Below, piece after piece: positions 1 to 7,623 of a DNA stretch of 44,530 bases. Position 1 is the stretch's first letter, and every line of letters begins with the position of its first letter. The notes below the pieces were generated by a model. The model worked only from the letters and a program-made list of their open reading frames with translations. It was not told where the DNA came from and ran no database searches. Position numbers and translations under genes: made by a program. The stretch is from Limisphaerales bacterium (lineage in GTDB: Bacteria > Verrucomicrobiota > Verrucomicrobiia > Limisphaerales > UBA11358): NCBI GenBank assembly GCA_025362675.1, contig JANYFN010000305.1, positions 1 through 44,530 on the forward strand. The letters run 5' to 3'.

Positions 1-360
1 CGTCACACCAGATCCGCCCGCGATGCAGACGAGATGTTTATTCGGTTCGAGAACAGGAAGAAATTTTCCGACGGGCGGGATCACAAAAATCTTATCGCCG
101 GCCTTCGCCCAATCCACCATGCGCGTGCCCATCTTGCCATCGCGCTTGATGGTGACTTCGTAAAAGCCGCGATCTAGCGCGCAAGACGAAAGCGAATAGG
201 CGCGTTTGTAACTGGGCGTATCTGGCCAATAGAGAGTGATGAATTGACCGGTCTTGAAGTCGGGATTGTGACCATCGGGCCACTTAAGTTTGAGCGTCTT
301 GGTGTCGGGGAGTTCCATCGTCGCGGTTTCGACGATCATTTCAAGAATTTCTTTGGCCAT
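1..360 (-). CDS. FNR-like FAD/NAD(P)-binding oxidoreductase, N-terminal part
   Basis: This frame is open to the window edge, so it is missing from the ORF track; the first 120 residues are present and the C-terminus lies outside. It begins MAKEILEMIVETATMELPDT. Residues 53-59 (RAYSLSS) match the RxYS flavin-binding motif of ferredoxin-NADP reductase-type beta-barrels, and GGSGVT at 115-120 is the start of the NAD(P)-binding domain. Such modules pass electrons between NAD(P)H and an iron-sulfur or other partner, usually in the cytosol. The partner is outside the window, so the specific reaction cannot be named. It lies downstream of the parA-like gene with a 137-bp gap, so it may have its own promoter. 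Confidence 0.85.
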   Translation of the reverse strand, partial: MAKEILEMIVETATMELPDTKTLKLKWPDGHNPDFKTGQFITLYWPDTPSYKRAYSLSSCALDRGFYEVTIKRDGKMGTRMVDWAKAGDKIFVIPPVGKFLPVLEPNKHLVCIAGGSGVT

Positions 361-497
361 AATAAGTGAGTTGAGATTAATTAAATCAATTGACGGCGGC
401 AAGCAACGAAGCAAAGACCTTGCCGCTGCGCCGAATTCAGTTCGCGGGAAATTCTAGGCGGTTCGAGATACAAGACTTCCCTTTGTTTGTGCATCTA
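361..497. other. intergenic region between parA-like and FNR-like genes
   Basis: About 137 bp, AT-rich near the reductase start (ATTAATTAAATCAATTG on the plus strand). It probably carries the reductase promoter. I see no clear -35/-10 pair, strong hairpin or Shine-Dalgarno sequence. Confidence 0.3.
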
Positions 498-1280
498 TCA
501 ACCGTTCTTGGCGAGGCGCGCCATGACCTCTTGCGCTAGCAACTGATACGCCGCCGCACCGCTGCTGTATTTGTCGTAGTAAATAATCGGCTGCCCGTGG
601 CTCGGCGCTTCGGCCAAACGCGTGGTGCGCGGAATCAACGTTTCAAAAACTTTTTCGCCCAGCAAGCGGCGAACTTCTTCGACGACTTCATTGGAAAGTT
701 TCGTCCGCCCGTCAAACATCGTCATCGCGACGCCAAAAATTTCCAGACGCGGATTTACGCCCGCGCTCCGGAGCTGATCCAACACGCGGTTCATCATAGA
801 AATACCTTCGAGCGCGTAATACTCACATTGCAGGGGCACGAGAATTCCGTCGCACGCAGCAAAGGCGTTCAGTGATAAAATTCCCAGCGACGGCGGACAA
901 TCCAGTAACACGAGATCGAAACGGCCACTGTCGCGCACCGGCTGGAGCGCGAGCGCGACACGTTGCAAATGATTTTCCAGCCGGGCAAGTTCAAGATCGG
1001 CCGCGCATAAATCCACTTCGCTCGGAATCGCGGAAAGCCGTTCGTAAGCGGTCGGTTTTATTTTTTCGAGCAAGCTGCCTTCGCCTAACAAAACTTGATA
1101 AGCGCTGGCACCGTCGATTTTTTCGATCCCCACGCCACTGGTCGCGTTCGCTTGCGGATCAAGATCAAAGAGCAACACCCGCAGGCCATCGGCAGCCAGA
1201 CAGGCGGCAAGATTCACGGCGGTGGTCGTTTTACCGACTCCGCCTTTTTGATTGGCAACAGCAATGACTTTGGTTGGCAC
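498..1280 (-). CDS. ParA/Soj-family ATPase
   Basis: 260 residues, full length for a chromosomal ParA. The deviant Walker A motif KGGVGKTTT sits at residues 12-20, FDLDPQANATSG follows as the switch region, and LLDCPPSLG is the Walker B-like motif. ParA proteins are MinD-type ATPases that dimerise on DNA with ATP and position chromosome origins or other cargo with a ParB-type partner. No parB is visible next to it within the window; the next gene downstream is an unrelated reductase. A hairpin terminator separates it from the sigma/anti-sigma genes upstream, so it is probably transcribed separately. Cargo cannot be told from the sequence: chromosome partitioning is most likely, and an orphan ParA positioning another complex is the alternative. 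Confidence 0.93.
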   Translation of the reverse strand: MPTKVIAVANQKGGVGKTTTAVNLAACLAADGLRVLLFDLDPQANATSGVGIEKIDGASAYQVLLGEGSLLEKIKPTAYERLSAIPSEVDLCAADLELARLENHLQRVALALQPVRDSGRFDLVLLDCPPSLGILSLNAFAACDGILVPLQCEYYALEGISMMNRVLDQLRSAGVNPRLEIFGVAMTMFDGRTKLSNEVVEEVRRLLGEKVFETLIPRTTRLAEAPSHGQPIIYYDKYSSGAAAYQLLAQEVMARLAKNG

Positions 1281-1298
1281 TGACGAATTAAATGAAAA

Positions 1299-1328
1299 GC
1301 GCGGTGACGTTTCAAGCGTTCACCGCGC
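1299..1328 (-). terminator. rho-independent terminator after the anti-sigma gene
   Basis: Perfect 9-bp stem GCGCGGTGA/TCACCGCGC with a 12-nt loop, followed on the minus strand by TTTTCATTT. It lies between the anti-sigma stop (1356) and the parA start (1280) and should end the polyprenyl synthase-sigma-anti-sigma transcript. Confidence 0.75.
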
Positions 1329-1355
1329 AAAAGTTTTTCTAAAAATGAATTTTAA

Positions 1356-1844
1356 TCAATGGGCGAAGCTGGCGGGCTGTAGCAATGGGTTCTGCTGGCC
1401 GAACAGATTTGCCACCGGCTGCAAGCTGACCGGATTGGTGGAGACTTGAATTCCGCCGCCGCCATCCGCCAAAATCTGCGTATCGAGCGAGGCCATAGCC
1501 ATGCCCTGCGGCATTGGATTCTGCATATTGGCCGACAAGCTCAGAGTAGCGTTTTCCGCCTTTTCCGTGAGCACCACGCTCAACACCAGTAAGAGACACA
1601 GCCCGGTAGCAAAGCCAGCTATAACAGAAGGTTTCGCCTCAAACATGGCAATAAATCTGGCCAGCCAAGGGGCGTGGGATTGGAGGCGGTCGTAAGCGGG
1701 CCCGGAATGATCCGCCTCGGCGGCTTTAATTCGCGCCACCACTTTATCCGAAAAATTATTAAAATAACCCGGCGGCGGAATTTCATGCCGCTTGAGCTGG
1801 AGCAACTTTTTTAATTCGTCGAAATTTTGTTCGTTTTCTTTCAT
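1356..1844 (-). CDS. membrane-anchored anti-sigma-factor-like protein
   Basis: 162 residues from the ATG at 1844; the longer track ORF runs back into the sigma gene and is rejected. The start codon overlaps the sigma gene stop by one base (TAATG), the usual sign of translational coupling between an ECF sigma factor and its anti-sigma. Residues 1-70 are charged and cytosolic (KRHEIPPPGYFNNFSDKVVARI), residues 72-92 form one membrane helix, and the rest is an Ala/Asn/Gln/Met-rich external tail. It lacks the HxxxCxxC zinc anti-sigma motif, so the assignment rests on position and topology. I infer that it holds the adjacent sigma factor at the membrane until an envelope signal releases it. Confidence 0.7.
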   Translation of the reverse strand: MKENEQNFDELKKLLQLKRHEIPPPGYFNNFSDKVVARIKAAEADHSGPAYDRLQSHAPWLARFIAMFEAKPSVIAGFATGLCLLLVLSVVLTEKAENATLSLSANMQNPMPQGMAMASLDTQILADGGGGIQVSTNPVSLQPVANLFGQQNPLLQPASFAH

Positions 1845-2467
1845 TATGACTTGAGGTATTCGGCCAGATAACCCTGCAACTGCTGGCGCGCGTAAAACAA
1901 TCTTGATCGCACGGTGCCGACGTTGCATTCCATGATCTCGGCAATCTCTTCGTGCGACTGGCCTTGCACATCATGCAAAACCACAACTAGTCTGTGTGGT
2001 TCTGACAATTTGACCAGGGCTTCGTTCAATTTTTTTTGCAGTTCATTCAACCCCACTTCGCGGTTGGGGGTTTTGTGGGAAACCAGCGCCATCATGTCGG
2101 GATCATGCTCGGCGTTGAAGTCAATATCGTTCAGGCTCAAGTGGTATTTGTTCTTGCGCTGCTTGAGGAAATTGATGGTTTTGTTGACCGCTATCCGATA
2201 AAGCCAGGTGTAGAAAGTAGAACCACCTTTAAACGATTTCAGCGCGGAATATGCTTTTATAAAAGCCTCTTGCGCCAGGTCGTTAGCGTCCTCATGATTT
2301 GCAGTCATGTGGTAGATGGTGGAATAAATCCGCTGCTGGTAACGCCGAACCAGTTCATCGTAAGCGGGCAAATCGCCACGCCGAGCATGCTTTACCAAGT
2401 CGGCTTCTAACATTCCAGAAGGCGCGTTCGGGTCTGGGACGATTGCGGGTTCTGACATAGAAATCAT
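1844..2467 (-). CDS. ECF RNA polymerase sigma factor, RpoE-like
   Basis: 207 residues. Region 2 is clear at about 36-105 (DLAQEAFIKAYSALKSFKGG, then TFYTWLYRIAVNKTINFLKQ), and region 4 is at about 145-200 with the helix-turn-helix GQSHEEIAEIMECNVGTVRS. Sigma-70 family members of this size direct polymerase to a small regulon, usually envelope-stress genes. The start could be the ATG at 2467 or the in-frame ATG at 2458 (MSEPA); neither has a strong Shine-Dalgarno. The stop of the polyprenyl synthase gene is 2 bp upstream, so the two are co-transcribed, and the next gene is the probable anti-sigma. Linkage to an isoprenoid gene fits a cell-envelope role, but that is inference. Confidence 0.95.
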   Translation of the reverse strand: MISMSEPAIVPDPNAPSGMLEADLVKHARRGDLPAYDELVRRYQQRIYSTIYHMTANHEDANDLAQEAFIKAYSALKSFKGGSTFYTWLYRIAVNKTINFLKQRKNKYHLSLNDIDFNAEHDPDMMALVSHKTPNREVGLNELQKKLNEALVKLSEPHRLVVVLHDVQGQSHEEIAEIMECNVGTVRSRLFYARQQLQGYLAEYLKS

Positions 2468-2469
2468 GT

Positions 2470-3519
2470 CTATTCAACCGCCAAGGCGCTGGTTTGTTGC
2501 GCAATATAATCCGTCAAAGCCAGCAAGCCCATCCGTCCGGGGGACGCCGGTAACGAGCTTAAAGCTTGCCGCGCTTTTTCTAAATAATTCTCAATCACTT
2601 GCATTGATGGCTGAAATGTGGCGTATTTGCCCAGCAAAGCGTTCACCGCTGGCAGATTCTCCGGCTGCCAATTTTGAATCATATTTTCGAGATTGGCGCG
2701 TTCTTCCGGGTTCGCTTTTTCCCAGGCAAGCAAAAGTGGCCAAGTTAATTTTCCTTTCGCCAAATCGGTGCCCAACGATTTTCCAGCATCGGCTTCGGTG
2801 CCGAACAAGTCCACACAATCATCATAAACCTGATAAGCGGTGCCCACTGCCGCGCCAAATTCGCGCAAGGCGGCACGCTGCTCCACCGTCGCTCCGCTTA
2901 AAAATGCCGCGAGATCGCAGGATAGCGTAAATAGCTCGCCGGTTTTCATTTCGATCACTCGAAAATAATCGCGCCGGGCCGCCAGAAAATTCCGTCGCTG
3001 CTGCGTCTGCAAAATCTCACCGGAACAGACCGTATTGGTTGCGAGGGAAACCGCGCGGCAAACTTCGGTGGTTGGAAAATTGGAAGCCAGCTTTAAAGCC
3101 TGCGCGAAGAGACAGTCGCCAAATAAAACTGCAATTTCGTTCCCCCATTTGGCCGCAACGGTGGGGCTACCGCGGCGGATTTTCGCCTCGTCCATGACAT
3201 CATCGTGGACGAGCGTCGCCAAGTGCACCATCTCAATGATGACCGCCGCCGTGACGTGCGACTCATTTGGCTGGCCAAAACATCCAGCGACTAACGCCAC
3301 CAACGTCGGACGTAAATGTTTACCACTGCCGTTGAGCGCGTGCTCGGCGTAAGGCACTATTTGTGGATCGAATTCGCGCGCCTGCCGAATGAGTTGTTGG
3401 TTGACCGCATCAAGAAACGGCTCGGCGGGTTCCACGATTTTTTTCCAGGAACTCGCTAGGTCAACTTTAGAAGTAGGTCGGGCATCGGTGCTCAACACTT
3501 TGGTTTCAACAGCCAGCAT
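2470..3519 (-). CDS. polyprenyl diphosphate synthase (octaprenyl-type)
   Basis: 349 residues from the internal ATG at 3519 (MLAVETKVLSTD); the 392-residue track version would overlap the divergent response regulator start and adds sequence unlike the family. Both Asp-rich motifs of trans-isoprenyl diphosphate synthases are present: VHDDVMDE with RRGSPT behind it, and YDDCVD followed by GKSLGTDLAKGKLTWP. The enzyme condenses isopentenyl diphosphate onto an allylic primer to make the long prenyl tail of respiratory quinones. Chain length cannot be read with certainty, but the IspB-like size and motif spacing suggest a medium or long chain. It heads the operon that continues into the sigma and anti-sigma genes. 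Confidence 0.93.
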   Translation of the reverse strand: MLAVETKVLSTDARPTSKVDLASSWKKIVEPAEPFLDAVNQQLIRQAREFDPQIVPYAEHALNGSGKHLRPTLVALVAGCFGQPNESHVTAAVIIEMVHLATLVHDDVMDEAKIRRGSPTVAAKWGNEIAVLFGDCLFAQALKLASNFPTTEVCRAVSLATNTVCSGEILQTQQRRNFLAARRDYFRVIEMKTGELFTLSCDLAAFLSGATVEQRAALREFGAAVGTAYQVYDDCVDLFGTEADAGKSLGTDLAKGKLTWPLLLAWEKANPEERANLENMIQNWQPENLPAVNALLGKYATFQPSMQVIENYLEKARQALSSLPASPGRMGLLALTDYIAQQTSALAVE

Positions 3520-3640
3520 CAGGGCAAGATTACTTTCGCACCGCAGTCGAGTCAAACCCGATATGGTTCCACCAGTCGCGGCGGATTGCGCTGGACATTT
3601 GGATTTGTGGAATTGTAATTGAACTGCGGACCAAATAAAT
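3520..3640. promoter_or_regulatory. divergent promoter region, polyprenyl synthase / response regulator
   Basis: About 120 bp separate the two divergent starts, so promoters for both transcripts should lie here. The plus side ends GGACCAAATAAATATG with little Shine-Dalgarno sequence. No strong palindrome stands out. Confidence 0.45.
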
Positions 3641-4318
3641 ATGCGCATCCTACTTGCCGAAGACGAACGAAAGGTCGCGGAACATCTCCGCGTCGGGTTG
3701 GTGGCGGAAGGCTATGCCGTGGATGTGGCGGGCGATGGGGATGAGGCTCTGTGGCTGGCAGAATCAAACACCTACGACGCGATGCTGCTGGACATCACCA
3801 TGCCGCACAAAGACGGCATCACGGTGGTGCGGTTACTGCGACGAAAAAAAATCCTGACCCCGGTAATTTTTATTACCGCGCGGGATGACGTGGAAAACAA
3901 GGTGCGCGGATTGGATGCCGGCGGCGATGATTATCTGACGAAACCGTTTTCCATCGTCGAACTATTAGCGCGATTACGGGCCGTGCTGAGGCGGCAGAGG
4001 CCCCAAGCGACCACGACTTTGCGCGTTGGAGATTTGGAGTTGGATTTAATATCGCACGCGGCGCAGCGAGGCGGAGTAGCGATTGAACTCACGCCGCGCG
4101 AGTTTGCTTTACTAGAATTTCTGATGAGCAATTCGCCTAAGCCGGTGGGCAAAACGGCGATTGTGGAACACGTGTGGGATCAGCATTTTGATTCTGAAAC
4201 CAACGTGGTGAATGTTTACATCAAAATGCTGCGACGGAAAATTGATCTGCCCGCGATGCCCCCGCTGATCCACACGGTGCGCGGCGTGGGCTTTGCCTTG
4301 CGCGAGGATGAACCATGA
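3641..4318 (+). CDS. OmpR-family response regulator
   Basis: 225 residues: receiver domain at 1-115 with acidic pair E7/D8, phosphoacceptor D51 (AMLLDITMP), T79 and K101 (LTKPF), then a winged-helix DNA-binding domain at about 127-222 (ELTPREFALLEFLMSNSPKP, later VNVYIKMLRRKID and HTVRGVGFAL). It belongs to the QseB/PmrA/CpxR-like group and is a phosphorylation-switched transcription factor. Its stop overlaps the kinase start (ATGA), so the pair is translationally coupled. The DUF3570-ApbE cluster begins 82 bp after the kinase and is the obvious candidate target, although that is inferred from position only. Confidence 0.95.
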   Translation: MRILLAEDERKVAEHLRVGLVAEGYAVDVAGDGDEALWLAESNTYDAMLLDITMPHKDGITVVRLLRRKKILTPVIFITARDDVENKVRGLDAGGDDYLTKPFSIVELLARLRAVLRRQRPQATTTLRVGDLELDLISHAAQRGGVAIELTPREFALLEFLMSNSPKPVGKTAIVEHVWDQHFDSETNVVNVYIKMLRRKIDLPAMPPLIHTVRGVGFALREDEP

Positions 4319-5367
4319 AGTCACTGCGGGCGCGACTCGCATTGTGGTTTGGCATCGGCTTCCTGCTGGTGGCGGCGGCTTTTATTTATTTGCTGCATCT
4401 TTCGCTGGACTCTCAACTCCTCGAAAAAGCCTGCAACAAAATCTATCCCGACCTGCCAAGCTGGGAGTTTCACAACAGCCTCTCGGAGGCGGAAGTGCAT
4501 CAGATTTCCGATGCGCTCATGCATGACGCGCTGTTACTGCTGGTGCCGCTCGCGATCATCGCGGTGGCCGGTGGCTACTGGCTGGCGCGCCAATCGTTGC
4601 GCCCCATCGCCAGCGTGAACCGGCAGTTGCAGGCGAAACATCCCGGCAATCTGGGCGAACCGATTTCGTTGCCGGAACTGGACAACGAATTTCGCGACCT
4701 GCTCCGGCAATTGAACGAACTACTCGCGCGGTTGGACGGATCGTTCTCGGAGATGAACAATTACGCGGCTAAAGTTGCACACGAGCTCCGCACGCCGCTC
4801 GCGATCATGCGCTTGAAAGTGGAACAGGCCGGCGAAAACATTGCGCCCGAACTCGCGGACGAGTTGGAAAGTGAATTGCACCGGCTCACCCACGTCGTGG
4901 ATCAATCCCTGCTCATCGCGCGCGCGGAGCAAGGCCGCCTCGCCGCTACCCGTTCCGTATTTAATTTTTCGGCGACCATCACTGAGATCGTCGCCGATTT
5001 TCAACTACTCGCCACGGAGCAAGGGCGTCATTTAACCTTGCTCGCGGATGACGATTGCTGGGTCGCCGCCGACCCGCGCCATGTGCGGCAGATCGCCCAC
5101 AACTTGCTGACCAATGCGCTCAAACATGGTGGTGGCGATTTCGCCGTCCGCGTCCAGCGGCACGCCCAAAAAGTCACGCTCGTGGTGGCCAACCGCGTGC
5201 ATGGTGTAAGCAGTGAAAAAAACACGCTCGGACTCGGCTTGCGCGTGGTCGCCGCCCTACTCCGGTTGGAACCGGATATGAAATTGCAACAACGGCGCGG
5301 AGTGGATTACCACCTTTCCCGCCTCCTCATGCCGACGGTGAACTTACCCGAATCATTTCAGATTTGA
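4315..5367 (+). CDS. sensor histidine kinase partner of the response regulator
   Basis: 350 residues. Membrane helices at about 8-29 and 70-92 flank a short external loop of only about 40 residues. Then come a linker, the dimerisation helix with H156 (AKVAHELRTPLAIMRLKVE) and an ATP-binding domain with the N box at 260-272 (NLLTNALKHGG) and the G box TLGLGLRVV at 304-312. The usual DxGxG G1 motif is not evident: the matching stretch reads LVVANRVHGVSSEKN. The small sensor loop suggests detection within the membrane, of a metal or small ligand, or through a partner, rather than by a folded PAS/Cache domain. It overlaps the regulator gene by 4 bp. Confidence 0.93.
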   Translation: MKSLRARLALWFGIGFLLVAAAFIYLLHLSLDSQLLEKACNKIYPDLPSWEFHNSLSEAEVHQISDALMHDALLLLVPLAIIAVAGGYWLARQSLRPIASVNRQLQAKHPGNLGEPISLPELDNEFRDLLRQLNELLARLDGSFSEMNNYAAKVAHELRTPLAIMRLKVEQAGENIAPELADELESELHRLTHVVDQSLLIARAEQGRLAATRSVFNFSATITEIVADFQLLATEQGRHLTLLADDDCWVAADPRHVRQIAHNLLTNALKHGGGDFAVRVQRHAQKVTLVVANRVHGVSSEKNTLGLGLRVVAALLRLEPDMKLQQRRGVDYHLSRLLMPTVNLPESFQI

Positions 5368-5379
5368 CGCACCGGTGCG
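5368..5379. promoter_or_regulatory. perfect palindrome upstream of the DUF3570-ApbE cluster
   Basis: CGCACCGGTGCG is a perfect 12-bp palindrome at the kinase stop, followed by TTAAAAAAATTTTAATCC. It could be an operator or part of a weak terminator. It lies in the 82-bp gap before the DUF3570 gene and so could separate expression of the regulator pair from the downstream cluster. Confidence 0.35.
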
Positions 5380-5449
5380 CAACTTAAAAAAATTTTAATC
5401 CGCCACACCCGAAGTTTTTAAGTCCCGCTGTTAGATTCCATTCCATCAG

Positions 5450-6631
5450 ATGATCTGGTTCCGTGACATGACCGCTAAAAAACAATCGCATATTTCAGTG
5501 TGCGCCACCGGAAACAACTTTTACCGTCGCTGGCAACGGTTCTTACCGCTCGGCCTAATGTTCAGCCTGCCGCAATTTCTGCGCGCTGAAAATCAGGTGG
5601 CCTATCGCTACGAATTTTACTCCGAGGACAACAACCGGATGCAGATCGAGACGCACTCGGTCTATTTCGAGCAAAAATTGCTGGATAACGTCACGGCCAA
5701 GGGCGATCTGGTTTATGACGGCATTTCCGGGGCGACACCGACGGGCACGCATGATGCCAAAGGCAAAGCCAGAACCACCAAATTAGAGGACCTCCGCCGC
5801 GCTGGTAACATTGGGTTGGAATGGCGTTTCGCCAACCATAAACTTTCCACGGGCTTCGCCTTCAGCAAGGAGCACGACTATTTATCCTACGGCGTGTCAT
5901 TGGCCGACGCGATTGAGTTCAACGAAAAAAATACCATTCTCCAAATAGGGGCCTCGCACAATTTAGATTCCGTTCGACACGCGGATAAAACGACGTGGTC
6001 GGGAAAAAATTCAACGGAGGCTATTGTCGGAATTTCTCAATTGCTCTCGCCCAAGGATGTTTTCAACGTCACCCTGACCTTTGGCAACGATTCGGGTTAT
6101 TTGAGTGATCCTTACCGCCTAGCTGAATATCATCCCAACGTTTTTCCGGCGGGGTTCAATATTGGCGTGCCGGAGCGCCGCCCCGCCCATCGCAACAAGG
6201 AAATCATGCTCACGTCACTGACGCATCATTTCAATTCGCTCGATGCCAGCCTCGAAGGCTCCTACCGTTTTTACCACGATTCCTATGGCGTTGACAGTCA
6301 CACGCTCGGCCTGACTTGGCATCAATGGCTCGGCAAACACTTGATCCTGGAGCCGGCGTTCCGTTTCAGTGAACAATCGGCAGCCTCCTTTTATACCACG
6401 ACATTTGCCGGGACATTTTCAACGAATCCGGGTGGCTATCATTCTGCCGATTACCGACTTTCCAATTTTTATTCTTTGGACTTCGGGTTGCAGGCGACCG
6501 TTATTCTCAATGACCATTTACGAGTCATCGGCGGCTACCATCGTTACGAGATGTATGGGTTAGATAGCACGACATCGGACATGTATCCGCAAGCAAACAT
6601 CTTTACCATTGGCCTCCAATTTTTATGGTGA
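5450..6631 (+). CDS. DUF3570 outer-membrane beta-barrel-like protein with DGISGAT motif
   Basis: 393 residues, recognised as DUF3570. A hydrophobic export segment lies near residues 31-46 (FLPLGLMFSLPQFLRA), and the start could also be the ATG at codon 7. The mature part is a run of alternating amphipathic strands ending in an aromatic residue (FTIGLQFLW), typical of an outer-membrane barrel. At residues 90-96 the sequence reads DGISGAT followed by PTG. DxxSGAT is the pattern in which ApbE enzymes attach FMN to Thr in NqrB/NqrC/RnfG-type proteins, and the next gene is apbE, overlapping by 7 bp. I infer that T96 may carry covalent FMN or that the motif marks an ApbE-linked family. Function is otherwise unknown. 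Confidence 0.85.
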   Translation: MIWFRDMTAKKQSHISVCATGNNFYRRWQRFLPLGLMFSLPQFLRAENQVAYRYEFYSEDNNRMQIETHSVYFEQKLLDNVTAKGDLVYDGISGATPTGTHDAKGKARTTKLEDLRRAGNIGLEWRFANHKLSTGFAFSKEHDYLSYGVSLADAIEFNEKNTILQIGASHNLDSVRHADKTTWSGKNSTEAIVGISQLLSPKDVFNVTLTFGNDSGYLSDPYRLAEYHPNVFPAGFNIGVPERRPAHRNKEIMLTSLTHHFNSLDASLEGSYRFYHDSYGVDSHTLGLTWHQWLGKHLILEPAFRFSEQSAASFYTTTFAGTFSTNPGGYHSADYRLSNFYSLDFGLQATVILNDHLRVIGGYHRYEMYGLDSTTSDMYPQANIFTIGLQFLW

Positions 6632-7623
6632 TGCCCAGTCCCAGCTCGGCGCAGGAAGCCATTGATCGCGTGCGCCAATCCGCGAACGCCACGGTGGATA
6701 AAACGTTGCACCGGCTGGAATTCCGCGCGATGAGCACGCTCTGCCACGTCAACTTTCATGGCGTCGCCGCCAGCATCGCCCGCGATTTTCAACGCGATGT
6801 CGTCGCGTGGGTTGGCCAGTTTGAGGGTCGCTACTCGCGATTTATTCCCGACAGCCTCATTGGGCGCATCAACGCCGCTGCCGGTGAACATTGGGTAGAA
6901 ACCGATCCCGACACCGACCGGCTGCTCGCACTCTGCCACGAATTGTATTTTTTCACGCGCGGCTCTTTTGATCCAACCGCGCTGCCGCTGATGAAATTGT
7001 GGAACTGGAAAATACAACCGCCCGCGTTGCCGAGCGACGAGTCTATCCGCGCCGCGCTCGAAATCGTCGGCTGGAAAAAAGTTCAACGGCGGCCCGGCGC
7101 AATTTTTCTACCGCAGCCTGGAATGGCACTTGATCTCGGCGGCATCGGTAAAGAATACGCCGTGGATTGTGTTATGAACCTAGCCGTGGAACGCGGCATC
7201 TCAAATATTCTGGTGGATTTTGGTCAGGATGTTCGCGTGCGCGGTCATGCACCCGACAAAAAATTTTGGTGGATCGGTTTGGATGACGCAGCACAACCCG
7301 GCAAATGCTGGGGAGGGGTCGCGCTGACCGATCATGCCGTGACCACCTCCGGCGACTACCTGCGGAACTTCGTCATCAATGGCCGGCGTTATGGGCACAT
7401 TATAGACCCGCGCAACGGCTACCCCGCGTTCAACGACTGTCGCGCCGCCTCAGTCATCGCCCCGAGTTGCACCATCGCCGGATTACTTTCCACCAGCATT
7501 TGCATTTTAGGCGCACGCGACGGCTTGCAACTCGTCGAGTTGCACCCCGGTGCAGCCTGTGCAATTTTGACCGGAACTACGAAACTTTATTCCAGCAAAT
7601 TTCATGAATATATTCCCGCTTAA
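6625..7623 (+). CDS. apbE: FAD:protein FMN transferase (ApbE family)
   Basis: 332 residues, starting inside the end of the DUF3570 gene. Family landmarks appear in order: SLIGRINAAAG at about 72-82, RGSFDPTALPLM, LDLGGIGKEYAVD (FAD-binding loop), TTSGDYLRNF and YGHIIDPRNGYPA (Mg/FMN-site region). ApbE hydrolyses FAD and transfers FMN onto a Thr or Ser of DxxSGAT-type target motifs. Two neighbours carry such motifs (DUF3570 and the Ig-domain protein). Most ApbE proteins are exported lipoproteins, but this one has no recognisable signal peptide or lipobox, and the track shows no earlier start in its frame. It may therefore act in the cytosol or use an unrecognised export route. Confidence 0.93.
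   Translation: MVMPSPSSAQEAIDRVRQSANATVDKTLHRLEFRAMSTLCHVNFHGVAASIARDFQRDVVAWVGQFEGRYSRFIPDSLIGRINAAAGEHWVETDPDTDRLLALCHELYFFTRGSFDPTALPLMKLWNWKIQPPALPSDESIRAALEIVGWKKVQRRPGAIFLPQPGMALDLGGIGKEYAVDCVMNLAVERGISNILVDFGQDVRVRGHAPDKKFWWIGLDDAAQPGKCWGGVALTDHAVTTSGDYLRNFVINGRRYGHIIDPRNGYPAFNDCRAASVIAPSCTIAGLLSTSICILGARDGLQLVELHPGAACAILTGTTKLYSSKFHEYIPA

Noticed and set aside
92-283. 63-residue track ORF at the left end
   Set aside because: It is an out-of-frame shadow of the partial FNR-like reductase, whose correct frame is open to the window edge.
498-1280. parAB partition locus
   Set aside because: No parB gene or parS-like site is seen next to the ParA gene in this window.
3520-3648. N-terminal extension of the polyprenyl synthase
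   Set aside because: It would overlap the divergent response-regulator start and does not look like family sequence.
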